Of a stretch of 42,774 nucleotides of DNA, positions 16,489 through 25,931 are shown in pieces; within the stretch, counting starts at the first letter, position 1; each line of letters starts with the position of its first letter. The stretch is from Methylobacter sp. GTDB taxonomy: Bacteria; Pseudomonadota; Gammaproteobacteria; Methylococcales; Methylomonadaceae. Under the pieces are notes generated by a model. It had not been told where the DNA came from. It was given only the letters and a program-made list of their open reading frames with translations, and did not search any database. The position numbers and the translations under genes were made by a program. The DNA lies in contig SCPZ01000071.1 of assembly GCA_004299305.1 (NCBI GenBank), positions 1 to 42,774 on the forward strand, given 5' to 3'.

Positions 16489-18422
16489 AAGATTTATTTA
16501 GTCCGCAACCGCAACCCGTTGCAGAAGAGGCGGTTGTGGAGGAAGCGGAAAATCAACCGGATGAGCGCGTTGAAGTTGAGCAAGCGCAAAACGGAACACG
16601 GTTTTCTGTCGGCATTGATTTGGGTACGACGCATTGCGTGTTGTCTTATGCCGACCTGGAGCATATCGACGATGAGCAATTCTCGCCGGAAGTTATGGCA
16701 ATACCGCAATTGACTTCTCCGGGTTCGGTCGAAGAAAAAAACCAGTTGCCGTCATTTTTATATCAGGCTCATCAAGCCGAGCTTGCGGAAGGTTCTACCG
16801 CGTTACCCTGGGTTGCAGAACCTAATTATCTGGTCGGCGAAATTGCCCGTAACCTGGGCAGCAAAACGCCGATACGCCTGGTAGCCAGCGCTAAAAGCTG
16901 GTTATGCCATAGCGGCGTGGATTGCAAAGCTGCTATTTTGCCTGCCGACGCGCCTGATGAAGTCGAACGCGTTTCCCCATTCCAGGCAACTACGGCTTAT
17001 TTGCAACACCTGTGCGATGCGTGGCAAAGCCTGCATCCGGGATCTCCACTGGATCGGCAGGATGTCGTTATTACCGTGCCGGCCTCGTTCGATCCGGCGG
17101 CACGGGAGTTGACGGTTGAGGCGGCGCGTGCCGTAGGGCTCGGTCAGGCAATTCTGTTGGAAGAACCGCAGGCCGCGTTATACAGCTGGATAGAAAAAAG
17201 CCACGGCGATTGGCGCAAACATGCCGAGGTCGGCGACATTATTTTGGTAATAGATGTAGGCGGCGGCACCACCGACTTGTCATTGATAGCGGTTACCCAG
17301 CAGGAGGGGAACCTTGAGCTGACCCGTGTAGCGGTTGGCGATCATATCCTGCTGGGCGGCGACAATATGGATTTGGCTTTGGCCTATACTGTTAAAGCCA
17401 AGCTGGAAACGGAAGGCAAACGCTTGGAGCCTTGGCAGATTCAGGCCTTGACCCACAGTTGCCGCGACGCCAAGGAAAAAATCTTCAATAATGCCGAGCT
17501 TGATAGCATCCCGCTGGTGGTTGCAAGCCGAGGGTCTTCGCTGATTGGCGGCACACTGCGCAGCGAATTAACCAGGGAAGAAGTCAATCGTGTCTTGGTT
17601 GAAGGTTTTCTGCCTAAGGTTGCCGTCAGTGACAGGCCGGTAAGCCGTTCCCGCACCGGCTTAAGAACCGCCGGTTTGCCTTATGCCCAGGATGCAGGCA
17701 TTACCCGTCATTTGGCCGCGTTCTTGGCTAAACAACAAGGCGCCACGAATGAGCTTAAGGACATCAACTTGCCGGAACACGCGAGTTTTCTTCACCCTAC
17801 TGCGGTGTTGTTTAACGGCGGCGTGTTAAAAGCCGATGCATTGGCTGAGCGATTAATGGCCGTGTTAAATTCATGGTTGAGCGCGGAACAAGCGCCCGAA
17901 GCGAGATTACTGACCGGCGCCGACCTTGATCTGGCGGTCGCCCGAGGTGCTGCTTATTATGGCTACGTTCGCAAAGGTAAGGGTGTGCGCATTAAAGGCG
18001 GCACCGCAGCCTCTTATTATGTCGGCATAGAAAGCGCGATGCCTGCCGTACCGGGCATGGCCCCGGAAATTCAGGCTTTGTGTATTGCCCCGTTCGGTAT
18101 GGAAGAAGGCACTAGCCAAGAATTGCCGGATGACGAATTCGGCCTGGTGATCGGGGAGCCGGTACGGTTTCGCTTTTTTGCCTCCAATACCCGGCGCGAG
18201 GATAAGGTTGGAACCCGCCTGGATTACTGGACTAATGAAGAGCTAGACGAACTGGATGAGATTGAAGTCACCTTGCCGGAAGAAGGTCGCAGACCCGGCG
18301 AAGTCGTGCCGGTGCATCTTTGTGCGGCCGTGACTGAAGTCGGTACGCTGGAATTGCAAGCTGTATCCCAAAAAGACAACGGACGCTGGAAAATTGAGTT
18401 TGATGTCAGGGCAGGGGAGTAG
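16485..18422 (+). CDS. atypical Hsp70-family protein
   Basis: 645 residues. After an acidic 35-residue leader comes an Hsp70/actin-type ATPase domain: phosphate-1 VGIDLGTTHCVLSYADL, connect-1 ITVPASFDPAARELTVEAAR, phosphate-2 VIDVGGGTTDLSLIAV, and LLGGDNMDLALA; the adenosine motif is FNGGVLKADALAERL. The C-terminal region is shorter than and different from the DnaK peptide-binding domain. It is not the housekeeping DnaK, and no DnaJ or GrpE is adjacent. Many genomes have a second, larger Hsp70 (DUF3731) after this gene; here a dispersed repeat and ubiX follow, so that third member is absent from this place. Confidence 0.88.
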   Translation: MKDLFSPQPQPVAEEAVVEEAENQPDERVEVEQAQNGTRFSVGIDLGTTHCVLSYADLEHIDDEQFSPEVMAIPQLTSPGSVEEKNQLPSFLYQAHQAELAEGSTALPWVAEPNYLVGEIARNLGSKTPIRLVASAKSWLCHSGVDCKAAILPADAPDEVERVSPFQATTAYLQHLCDAWQSLHPGSPLDRQDVVITVPASFDPAARELTVEAARAVGLGQAILLEEPQAALYSWIEKSHGDWRKHAEVGDIILVIDVGGGTTDLSLIAVTQQEGNLELTRVAVGDHILLGGDNMDLALAYTVKAKLETEGKRLEPWQIQALTHSCRDAKEKIFNNAELDSIPLVVASRGSSLIGGTLRSELTREEVNRVLVEGFLPKVAVSDRPVSRSRTGLRTAGLPYAQDAGITRHLAAFLAKQQGATNELKDINLPEHASFLHPTAVLFNGGVLKADALAERLMAVLNSWLSAEQAPEARLLTGADLDLAVARGAAYYGYVRKGKGVRIKGGTAASYYVGIESAMPAVPGMAPEIQALCIAPFGMEEGTSQELPDDEFGLVIGEPVRFRFFASNTRREDKVGTRLDYWTNEELDELDEIEVTLPEEGRRPGEVVPVHLCAAVTEVGTLELQAVSQKDNGRWKIEFDVRAGE

Positions 18423-18438
18423 TTTTTCCGTCCGAAAA

Positions 18439-18620
18439 TAGAACACGGATGGCGCGGATTAGGACGGAGTGAAACGGATTTTTATAAAGCCGATGCTCAT
18501 CGGTATGCCTACTTATAGTGAGCTATCGGTAATATTTCCATGAAAAAGCTCCATTTTATCCGTGGTTATCAGTCAAATCCGTGTCGCCTGGAGGCGCCTA
18601 CTTTTGGCATCCGTGTTCCA
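18439..18620. repeat. dispersed paired-end repeat, copy 3
   Basis: Begins TAGAACACGGATGGCGCGG, contains GTGGTTATCAGTCAAATCCG in the right half, and ends CATCCGTGTTCCA. Diverged from copies 1 and 2 and interrupted in the right half by GCCTGGAGGCGCCTACTTTT. It starts 17 bp after the Hsp70 stop and ends 38 bp before ubiX. Confidence 0.7.
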
Positions 18621-18658
18621 TCATAGGATCAGTATCTCTTAGCTTAGCCACATAAAAA

Positions 18659-19234
18659 ATGAATCAAAAAAAACGTTTAATCATCGCCATGACCGGTGCA
18701 ACTGGCGCAGTTTATGGTGTGAGGATGCTGCAGGTTTTGCAGGCTCAGGAACAATGGGAAACACATTTGGTAATTTCATCCGCCGGCGTGGTGAATTTAA
18801 AGCATGAAATGGATATGAAGCGCGCCCAACTGGCCGAGCTGGCCGATGTGACCCACGGCATCGATGACATTGCGGCCAGTATTTCCAGCGGCGGTTTTAA
18901 AACTGAAGGGATGATTATCGCGCCGTGCTCGATGAAAACCTTGTCGGCGGTGGCGCACGGCTTTGGCGACAACCTGATTTCAAGGTCGGCTGACGTAGTG
19001 TTAAAAGAGCGTCGGCGCTTGGTGATTATGCCTCGCGAAACGCCGTTAAACTTGGTGCATATCCGCAACATGGCCAGCGTGACTGAAATGGGCGGCATTA
19101 TTTTTCCGCCGATGCCTGCTTTTTACAGCAAATCGGATTCGCTGGCGGCCATGGTCGATGAAACAGTCGGTCGGGTCCTTGATATGTTCGGGGTCAATGT
19201 CGATGGCTTGTACACGCCTTGGGAGGGATTGTAA
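18659..19234 (+). CDS. ubiX: flavin prenyltransferase UbiX
   Basis: 191 residues, usual length. The Rossmann-like FMN site starts IIAMTGATGAVYGVRML; IISSGGF-type residues (ASISSGGFKTEGMIIAPCSM), KTLSAVAHG and the phosphate-binding RRRLVIMPRETPLNLVHIRN follow, all typical. UbiX joins dimethylallyl phosphate to FMN to make the prenyl-FMN cofactor of UbiD-type decarboxylases in ubiquinone synthesis. Stands alone; no ribosome site is obvious before the ATG. After its stop, 19235-19425 contains nothing I recognise. Confidence 0.95.
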   Translation: MNQKKRLIIAMTGATGAVYGVRMLQVLQAQEQWETHLVISSAGVVNLKHEMDMKRAQLAELADVTHGIDDIAASISSGGFKTEGMIIAPCSMKTLSAVAHGFGDNLISRSADVVLKERRRLVIMPRETPLNLVHIRNMASVTEMGGIIFPPMPAFYSKSDSLAAMVDETVGRVLDMFGVNVDGLYTPWEGL

Positions 19235-19425
19235 AAGCTAAGGGGGTAAGTTATAAAATTCTGAACTTGGTCTGACAGTTTCAAAATATTTGCTTGGATT
19301 GAACCTGACACTGACGGTCTCAGTTCGGCCATAAGCGGTAGGTTTCGGGCAATGAAATAAACAACTTGTTTTCATCGGCGTTTAGACTCGGGTACGAGAA
19401 CATTGATGAATCCTGAACCTCGGAC

Positions 19426-22400
19426 TCATGGCTTCCAATCACTCAATTCTGCCGCAGGCATCGGCCTGGCTATGCCATAACCTTGGCCGATCTCGCAGCC
19501 CATATTGTGCAATGCCTGATATTGTTCTTCGGTCTCAATGCCTTCGGCCACCACCTTAAGATCGAATGCCCTCGCTAAAGCGATAATACCCTGAACAATC
19601 GTTTTGTTGCCATTGTCTTCCAACATGTCTCGTACGAAGGATTGATCTATCTTGATCACATCAATCGGCAGTTTGCTAAGATAGGACAACGAGGAATAGC
19701 CGGTGCCGAAATCATCCAGTGCGAATCCAACCCCGAACCGACGACATTCCTCAATAATATTTCTGACTTTGGTGATATCGTTAAGTGCTACGGTTTCAAG
19801 CACCTCTATCTGCAGTGCCCCTAGTGGAATGTCCGGGTAATCATTCAATTGGCGACGTAGATTTTCGGCAAAGTCGGAGGACTCCAGATGGGTGGTGGAA
19901 ATGTTGATGCTGACTTCGATCTCCAGTCCGGCATCGCGCCATCGCTTGATCTGGGCTAATACGGAGGCAATCACCCAATTGCCGATTTCGATGCCGAGTT
20001 TCGTGGTTTCGATGGGGTGCAGGAATTCAATCGGGGAAAGCAGACCGCGCTGGGGATGTCGCCAGCGAATTAAAGCCTCTGCGCCAACCAGTTGTTTCGT
20101 CGATAAGTTGATTTTGGGCTGGTAATGCATTTCCAACTGATTATATTCCAGTCCGTGACGTATGCTGTTCAGAAATTCGTGATGGCTTCGTACGCGTTGT
20201 TCCTGGTCGGCGTCATAAATGCAAAAGCGGTTCTTGCCGGATTGTTTTGCTGTGTACATGGCTTGGTCGGCATGCCGTAACAGGGTGTCTGCATCTTCGC
20301 CATACATCGGATAAATACTGACGCCAATACTGACGCCTACCGTGTTAGACAGGCCTTTAATCATGATGGGCTGCGCTATTACCGCGAGCAGTCGTTCCAG
20401 CGTCGATTCACATTTTTCGCCTGGCTTCAGGCTCAACAGCACGACGAATTCGTCGCCCCCCAAACGAGCGACTGTATCATCGCCGCGTATGGTGTTTGCA
20501 ATCCGCCTCGCCACATCGATTAGCACCTGATCGCCGGCTTCGTGCCCCGAATTGTCGTTGATGACCTTAAAGCCATCAAGGTCGAGATAGCAGACCGCTA
20601 CCATACCTTGCTCGCGGGTTGCATGCGCGAAAGCTTGTTTCATGCGATCGGCAAGCAATGTTCTGTTGGGTAGGCCCGTCAATGCATCGTAATGGGCGAT
20701 ACGACTCAATTCCGCCTCATGTTCCTTTAAATAACTGATGTCGGAAAATACTCCGACATGGCGCATGATCTCGCCGTTATCGGCAACGATAACGGTGATC
20801 GACAGCAATTCCGCATAAACCTCGCCGGATTTTCGCCGGTTCCATACCTCGCCGCGCCAAGCTTTGTTATTTCGGAGGGATTGCCACATTTCCGCGTAAA
20901 ATAACTTATCTTGATGGCCCGAACTCAGTAGCCTGGGGTTCTTGCCCAGTACCTCTTCGCGACTATAACCCGTAATCCGGGTGAAGGCCGGATTGATATC
21001 CACGATGGCGTTGTTGGCATCGGTAATCAAGATGCCCTCTTGGCTGGTGTCGAATACGCTGGCCGTGATGCGCAGGTTTTCTTCGGCCAGTTTAATTTCA
21101 GTGATGTCGCGGCCGACGGCAAGTACACCGGCAGGGGCTCCATCCATCCCCATTTCCGCAACCATGCGGATAGAATGAATTTGGTGTCGTTCCTCGTCCG
21201 GTGGGATTTTTTGTTCGAAACAGAGGCTTTCCCCGGTAGCGCCAACATGCAGGACTGCTTTGTTATACTCATCATAGCGATCACCCTTTATTGTCCCAGG
21301 CAACTTTCCAATAAAATTCGCTGCCGATAACCCAAGTGTGCGCTCCAAGGCCGGATTCATATAAAGACAGCGCCCCTCGCAATCGTAGCGGGCAATATTG
21401 TCCGGCGAATTTTCCGCCAAGGTCCGAAACTCCCGCTCCCGTAGCGCAAGATTTTCCGCCGCTTGTTTGCTTTCCGTGATGTCTTCGATAATTGACCAGA
21501 TATATTGTCGGCCATCACGCCCCGTCACCACTACGCCGTTCAGGCGCAGTGGAACCAGGCTTCCATCCTTATGTATATACTCTTTTTCATAGGGGCCATA
21601 ACGCCCGGTGCTTGCGAGAGACTCCAGTTGCAGTCTCTCGTCGGCTTCGTATTTTCTCGGCGTCAGAGCCCAGTAGTCGAGCGATCTTAACTCATCTTCG
21701 CTATAACCGCAGATGCGGCGGAATGATTCGTTGAATTCAAGATATCGTCCATTCATGTCCGTCAATGCGATGCCGAGCGGCGCAAGTGTGTAGAGGCTGC
21801 GTAACTTATCCTCGCTTTCTCGTAGGGCGAGTTCCGCTCTCTTACGTTCGGTAATGTCGTGCCAGACGCCAACCAACAACCGCTTGCCGGGCATCGTCAG
21901 CAGACGGGCGTTGATCTCGACATCCAGTATCTCGCCGTTCTTGCAACGGTGACGGTTCTCGAAAGCGGCGCCATCCGTTTCCTTCAGTTGATTTATGCTG
22001 GCTGCCAGCATTTCTTCATTTAAATCAACCTGAGTATCAATCAGCCGGAGCTTAAGATATTCCTCATGCGTATAGCCCAACATGCGGCAGGCCGCGGGAT
22101 TGGCCTCGACAAAACGCAAAGTCTCCGGGTCTATCAGTTCGATGCCGGTAGGCGTTTGCTCGAAAATGGCGCGAAACAACTCTTCACGCTCCGCCAATTG
22201 CCGTTCCATGCTCTTACGTTCGGATATGTCCCGAATGAAAGCACTGAATTCATAGCCTTTCGCCGTATGGATCGGCGAAATGGACAATTCGACGGGGAAT
22301 TCTCGTCCGTCGCGATGGAGCGCGGAAATCTCGAATCGGGTGTTGAGCAGCGCCCCCTCGCCGGTGGACAGGAAATGCTTCATACCGCGAACATGGGCTT

Positions 22401-23811
22401 CCCGATAACGGGGTGGCACTATTAGTTCGTGCATCAACCGCCCAATGGTTTCCTCCTTGTTCCATCCGAAAATCATCTCCGCATGCCTGTTCCATCTGGT
22501 GATGACTCCCTTCGAGTCTATCAATACGATTGCATCCAGCGCGTTCTCGAGCACAGAGCTCAATAATTCCTTCTGTTCCAGAAGTTTGTCTTCGCTTTCA
22601 ATCAAGGCCTGTTCGGCCAGTTTGCGTCCGGTTATATCGCGAGCGATCCCCAATACACCGATCAACTTCCCCTGGCTGTCACGCATCGGCGTCTTGAAAG
22701 TTTCCAGCAATTCACGGTGTCCGTCGTCGGCGTAGTTGACCCATTCTTCATTGACGCTAGGTCCATCTATTTCCATGCTCTTTCGGTCATGTTCGCGGAA
22801 TGAATCGGCGAGGTCCGCGCTGACGAAGTCGTAGTCGGTCTTGCCGACAATGTCGTTTGCCTTGGTGCCGAAAAATCGTTCGAAACGAGAATTGCAGGCC
22901 AGATAAACGCCGTTCACATCCTTGAGCCAAACCATGTCCGGGATGGTATTCACCAGGGTATGCAGGAACACGGCATCCAGCATTTGCTTTTCATCGGTCA
23001 TGTTCAGCGCCCATGTCTGAGTCAGATCGTGTTCATTGATCACACCAGCCACTGTGCCCGCGCTGTCGACCACTACCAAATGCCGAATTTTGGCTGCCAG
23101 CATCCGTTCTGCCGCTTCGTTGATGGTGCTATTGTGGGTAATGGTCTGCACGTTAGAGGTCATGACCTCTCTGACCGGAACGAAGGTTTGTTGGAGGTTG
23201 CGGGAATATAAGCGCACAATGTCCCGCTCGGTAACGACGCCTATTGGCCGCTCGGCTTCTAGCACTACCACACAAGTAGTTTGGTGCGCTTGCATCTGAT
23301 TCAATGCTTCCTGCAAGCTGGCTTCAGGAGGCAGGCTAAACCTGAACCGGGTCATGACCGAAGCCACTTGGCGGCGGCCCGCTAGGGCTGCAAGCTTGAT
23401 ATGCTGAGAAAAATCCGTTTCGCTAACGACGCCGAGAATTCCTTCGTCTTCGTTTGCTATGACTAGATGCCGAACGCCTTCGCGCAGGCAAACCTGATAA
23501 GCGTCCAGACAAGTGATAGACGCCGGTACAGTAATGACCGGGCAGGACATGATCTCACCAAGCGCTGTTTCAGGCGGACGTTTGGACTGCATGGCCTGCA
23601 ACATATCCCGTTCCGTGACAATGCCTAGCAGTTTCCCTTCGCGATCCGAGACCACAATGGATGAAATCCGATTTTCGGCCATGCTGCAAGCGGCCTCGCT
23701 AACGTTGGCGGCGGGATTAAAGCGGATGACATTGCGGGAAGCAATTTCGATCAAGAGTGTACTTAGATTAATGTTGCTTTGAAAACTACTGCGATATTTC
23801 ATGCGGATCAT
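19426..23811 (-). CDS. multisensor diguanylate cyclase/phosphodiesterase (4 CBS, about 6 PAS, GGDEF, EAL)
   Basis: 1461 residues with no membrane span. Residues about 20-275 hold four CBS motifs in two Bateman modules (GIVTERDMLQAM, GVVSETDFSQH, GVVTERDIVRLY, GVINEHDLTQTW), which usually sense adenine nucleotides. About six PAS units follow, begun by LVNTIPDMVWLKD, VLENALDAIVLIDS, IFEQTPTGIELIDP, LYTLAPLGIALTD, LAENSPDNIARYD and VFDTSQEGILITD. The GGDEF domain keeps DLDGFK, an intact GGDEF, and the inhibitory RxxD site (RGDD) five residues before it. The EAL domain keeps EALIRW, DDFGTGYSSL and VVAEGIE. Both domains look catalytic, so the protein could make and degrade c-di-GMP depending on input. 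Monocistronic by position. Confidence 0.94.
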   Translation of the reverse strand: MIRMKYRSSFQSNINLSTLLIEIASRNVIRFNPAANVSEAACSMAENRISSIVVSDREGKLLGIVTERDMLQAMQSKRPPETALGEIMSCPVITVPASITCLDAYQVCLREGVRHLVIANEDEGILGVVSETDFSQHIKLAALAGRRQVASVMTRFRFSLPPEASLQEALNQMQAHQTTCVVVLEAERPIGVVTERDIVRLYSRNLQQTFVPVREVMTSNVQTITHNSTINEAAERMLAAKIRHLVVVDSAGTVAGVINEHDLTQTWALNMTDEKQMLDAVFLHTLVNTIPDMVWLKDVNGVYLACNSRFERFFGTKANDIVGKTDYDFVSADLADSFREHDRKSMEIDGPSVNEEWVNYADDGHRELLETFKTPMRDSQGKLIGVLGIARDITGRKLAEQALIESEDKLLEQKELLSSVLENALDAIVLIDSKGVITRWNRHAEMIFGWNKEETIGRLMHELIVPPRYREAHVRGMKHFLSTGEGALLNTRFEISALHRDGREFPVELSISPIHTAKGYEFSAFIRDISERKSMERQLAEREELFRAIFEQTPTGIELIDPETLRFVEANPAACRMLGYTHEEYLKLRLIDTQVDLNEEMLAASINQLKETDGAAFENRHRCKNGEILDVEINARLLTMPGKRLLVGVWHDITERKRAELALRESEDKLRSLYTLAPLGIALTDMNGRYLEFNESFRRICGYSEDELRSLDYWALTPRKYEADERLQLESLASTGRYGPYEKEYIHKDGSLVPLRLNGVVVTGRDGRQYIWSIIEDITESKQAAENLALREREFRTLAENSPDNIARYDCEGRCLYMNPALERTLGLSAANFIGKLPGTIKGDRYDEYNKAVLHVGATGESLCFEQKIPPDEERHQIHSIRMVAEMGMDGAPAGVLAVGRDITEIKLAEENLRITASVFDTSQEGILITDANNAIVDINPAFTRITGYSREEVLGKNPRLLSSGHQDKLFYAEMWQSLRNNKAWRGEVWNRRKSGEVYAELLSITVIVADNGEIMRHVGVFSDISYLKEHEAELSRIAHYDALTGLPNRTLLADRMKQAFAHATREQGMVAVCYLDLDGFKVINDNSGHEAGDQVLIDVARRIANTIRGDDTVARLGGDEFVVLLSLKPGEKCESTLERLLAVIAQPIMIKGLSNTVGVSIGVSIYPMYGEDADTLLRHADQAMYTAKQSGKNRFCIYDADQEQRVRSHHEFLNSIRHGLEYNQLEMHYQPKINLSTKQLVGAEALIRWRHPQRGLLSPIEFLHPIETTKLGIEIGNWVIASVLAQIKRWRDAGLEIEVSINISTTHLESSDFAENLRRQLNDYPDIPLGALQIEVLETVALNDITKVRNIIEECRRFGVGFALDDFGTGYSSLSYLSKLPIDVIKIDQSFVRDMLEDNGNKTIVQGIIALARAFDLKVVAEGIETEEQYQALHNMGCEIGQGYGIARPMPAAELSDWKP

Positions 23812-24243
23812 GTTTCTGAGGAAGAGACTAGAAACCTGTCAGACTTGACTTTGTGATAACAACCAAAAAAAGGATGAAGTCCACGCTTCGAAAACGTAAA
23901 ACCCGTGTTGCTGAGAGCCCACGCTGCAATTATACCATTCACCATGAGCGAGGCCCAGCTTACATTCGGTAATGAGTCAGAGTGGTACAGACACGTCACA
24001 ATGGTCGGCTTTCGGGCACCGTATTTGCCAGGTCGTATGTCGCTTATGGGTCAATCTGAGACAGTCAATGTCTGATACAGTTGAGATTAATTTTGGCAAT
24101 TACCTGATCAAGTCCAGAGTTTTACAAGTATTCACCACGAAGACTCGAAGGGCACGAAGTTTATATTTTTTCTTCGTGTCCTTTGTGTCTTCGTGGTAAA
24201 AAAAATCAGATATGCAAGATATATTTCTTTGCCAGATATTGGC
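23812..24243. other. intergenic region without a supported gene
   Basis: 432 bp between the 5' end of the multisensor gene and the 3' end of pqqE. The right part holds the inverted repeat at 24135-24196. The left part should contain the promoter of the multisensor gene; no coding frame here has family similarity or a ribosome site that I trust. Confidence 0.6.
24135..24196. repeat. CACGAAG-type inverted repeat
   Basis: CCACGAAGACTCGAAGGGCA and onward (24135-24159) pairs with 24172-24196 (ending TGTGTCTTCGTGG) with three mismatches in 25, around a T-rich 12-base loop. It follows the pqqE stop (minus strand) and may fold in that transcript. It resembles the outer arms of the 9421-9748 composite. 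Confidence 0.75.
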
Positions 24244-25395
24244 TTAAGACAACAGCCGCGAGTTTTTGCTGTTACGAAAAATCAGCGGTTTCTCATTGTC
24301 AGCCAGGGCACTGGCTTTTGCCGAGTCTATCGCTTCCTGAATAATATGATGATTAGGCGATTTGCTGCATACCGGGTCGGCAGCGTACATGTCGCCGCTT
24401 AACAAATATGCTTGGCAACGGCAGCCGCCGAAATCTTTTTCTTTTTCATCGCAGCTGCTGCACGGCTCTTTCATCCATTCGAAACCACGGAAGAAATTGA
24501 AGGTAAGCGACTCGTACCAGATTTGTTCAATGCTGTAGTCTTTGACATTGGGGCAATCCATGCCCGGCAGGTCGCGGGCGGAATGGCAGGGCAGGGCGGC
24601 GCCGTCTGGTGCGATGGTCAGGAAGGTGGTGCCCCAGCCGTTCATGCAGGCTTTGGGCCGGTCTTCATAAAAATCCGGCACCACATAATAGATCTTCATC
24701 TTGCCCGCGACTTTTTCCTTGAAAGCCTGGGCGATTTGTTCGGCTTGTTCGAATTGTTCTTTGGTCGGCAGCAATAAGTCGCGGTTGGCATGTGCCCAGC
24801 CGTAATATTGGGTGTTTGCCAGTTCCAAGTAATCTGCGCCCAGCTCTTCGGCCATTGCCAGTATTTCCGGCATCTGGTGGATGTTTTCGCGGTGTATGAC
24901 TACGCACAAGACCATCGGGTAGCCGTGTTTTTTAACCAGATGGGCGACTTCTTTCTTAAGCTGGAACGATTCGGTTCCGGCCAGATGGTCGTTCAGTTCC
25001 TGGCTGCTGGCTTGGATGCTAACTTGAATATGGTCAAGCCCAGCCTCTTTAAGTTGTACGATTTTTTCTTCGGTCAGCCCATAGCCAGAGGTAATCAAAT
25101 TGGAATAATAGCCTAGGTCTCTGGCGTGTTTAACCAGTTCCGCTAGATCTTTGCGGGTTAACGGTTCGCCGCCGGAAAAACCCAGTTGCACTGCGCCCAT
25201 TTTGCGGGCTTGCGTCAGTACGCGCTTCCAGTCCTCGGTGCTCAGTTCGGACTGGTATTTCGCATAATCAATCGGGTTGGCGCAATAAGGACACTGTAGC
25301 GGGCAGGCATAAGTCAGCTCCGCCAGCAGCCAGCGCGGCGGGGTGATGCCTGTCCTGAGCGTGGTCGTAGGATTAGTTTTGTTGGATCCAGCCAT
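24244..25395 (-). CDS. pqqE: PQQ biosynthesis radical SAM enzyme PqqE
   Basis: 383 residues. The radical SAM cluster motif CPLQCPYC (Cys31, Cys35, Cys38) lies after RWLLAELTYA, as in all PqqE. GFSGGEPLTRKDL follows. The C-terminal SPASM region supplies auxiliary-cluster cysteines in CMNGWGTTFL, ALPCHSA, EPCSSCDEKE, GGCRCQAY and VCSKSPNH. The enzyme links Glu and Tyr of PqqA, held by PqqD, to begin PQQ formation. Its ATG lies inside pqqD (23-bp overlap), so the two are coupled. PQQ is the cofactor of methanol dehydrogenases, which supports a methylotroph. Confidence 0.97.
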   Translation of the reverse strand: MAGSNKTNPTTTLRTGITPPRWLLAELTYACPLQCPYCANPIDYAKYQSELSTEDWKRVLTQARKMGAVQLGFSGGEPLTRKDLAELVKHARDLGYYSNLITSGYGLTEEKIVQLKEAGLDHIQVSIQASSQELNDHLAGTESFQLKKEVAHLVKKHGYPMVLCVVIHRENIHQMPEILAMAEELGADYLELANTQYYGWAHANRDLLLPTKEQFEQAEQIAQAFKEKVAGKMKIYYVVPDFYEDRPKACMNGWGTTFLTIAPDGAALPCHSARDLPGMDCPNVKDYSIEQIWYESLTFNFFRGFEWMKEPCSSCDEKEKDFGGCRCQAYLLSGDMYAADPVCSKSPNHHIIQEAIDSAKASALADNEKPLIFRNSKNSRLLS

Positions 25396-25645
25396 TTTTT
25401 AAAGCGACCTCTAAGAAAGCGGTAATGTCGTTGGTAAGTCCTGTCGTTGCGAATTTCTGCTCCAGATCACTGACGATCTGGGCGAGATTGCGGGTGCCGT
25501 CGCAACATTTCAGGATTTCTGCGGAACTTTGGTTGAGTTCCACCATGCCTTCGGGATAGAGGATAACATCCTTTTGCTGGGCTTCTTCCCATTGCAGGCG
25601 GTGCATGGGGGAGAATTTGATGGGGTGGTCTGGGTGTATGGTCAT
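25373..25645 (-). CDS. pqqD: PqqA peptide chaperone PqqD
   Basis: 90 residues, the usual size, with the winged-helix RRE layout: HRLQWEEAQQKDVILYPEGM, then ELNQSSAEILKCCDGTRNLA. PqqD binds PqqA and presents it to PqqE. The start ATG has only a weak ribosome site. Unlike the common order, it does not directly follow pqqC: about 3.1 kb of unrelated genes intervene, so it probably depends on a promoter inside or before the YgiT/DUF4258 pair or on read-through. Confidence 0.95.
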   Translation of the reverse strand: MTIHPDHPIKFSPMHRLQWEEAQQKDVILYPEGMVELNQSSAEILKCCDGTRNLAQIVSDLEQKFATTGLTNDITAFLEVALKNGWIQQN

Positions 25646-25673
25646 TTTGAGTGTTTGGTTTTAGTGTAGAGTT

Positions 25674-25931
25674 TTATAAAGACAGTGCGGCAAAGTCTTC
25701 AACTGCAACCTGCATAATGCGCTGAGGTTGTCTTTTCTGGTGGGTTATCGCGCAGTAATCGTTTTCGATTTTTTGTAATACGGTGGCGTCAAAGTATTGC
25801 TCGCCGCAAAATGTGCATTCCAGACAAGGCACATTGTCAACCACTAACATTTGTTGATCTTTTTGGTAAATATAGCGTGTGGTTTTACTGTTAAGGTGTT
25901 TGTGTCCACAGAATACGCAATGTTCGGACAT
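25674..25931 (-). CDS. YgiT-type zinc-finger protein (putative antitoxin)
   Basis: 85 residues. Two Cys pairs (Cys5-Cys8 in EHCVFCGH; Cys39-Cys42 in ECTFCGEQYFD) form the YgiT/MqsA N-terminal zinc finger; Cys36 is an extra one. Ends with a short helix rather than the MqsA DNA-binding domain. Starts on the last base of the upstream DUF4258 gene. DUF4258 plus YgiT pairs are widespread and are regarded as putative toxin-antitoxin modules. It lies 28 bp before pqqD. Confidence 0.83.
   Translation of the reverse strand: MSEHCVFCGHKHLNSKTTRYIYQKDQQMLVVDNVPCLECTFCGEQYFDATVLQKIENDYCAITHQKRQPQRIMQVAVEDFAALSL

Noticed and set aside
23808-23999. A minus-strand frame before the multisensor gene (possible transposon scrap)
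   Set aside because: 63 codons without a recognisable motif or ribosome site; no terminal repeats found around it.
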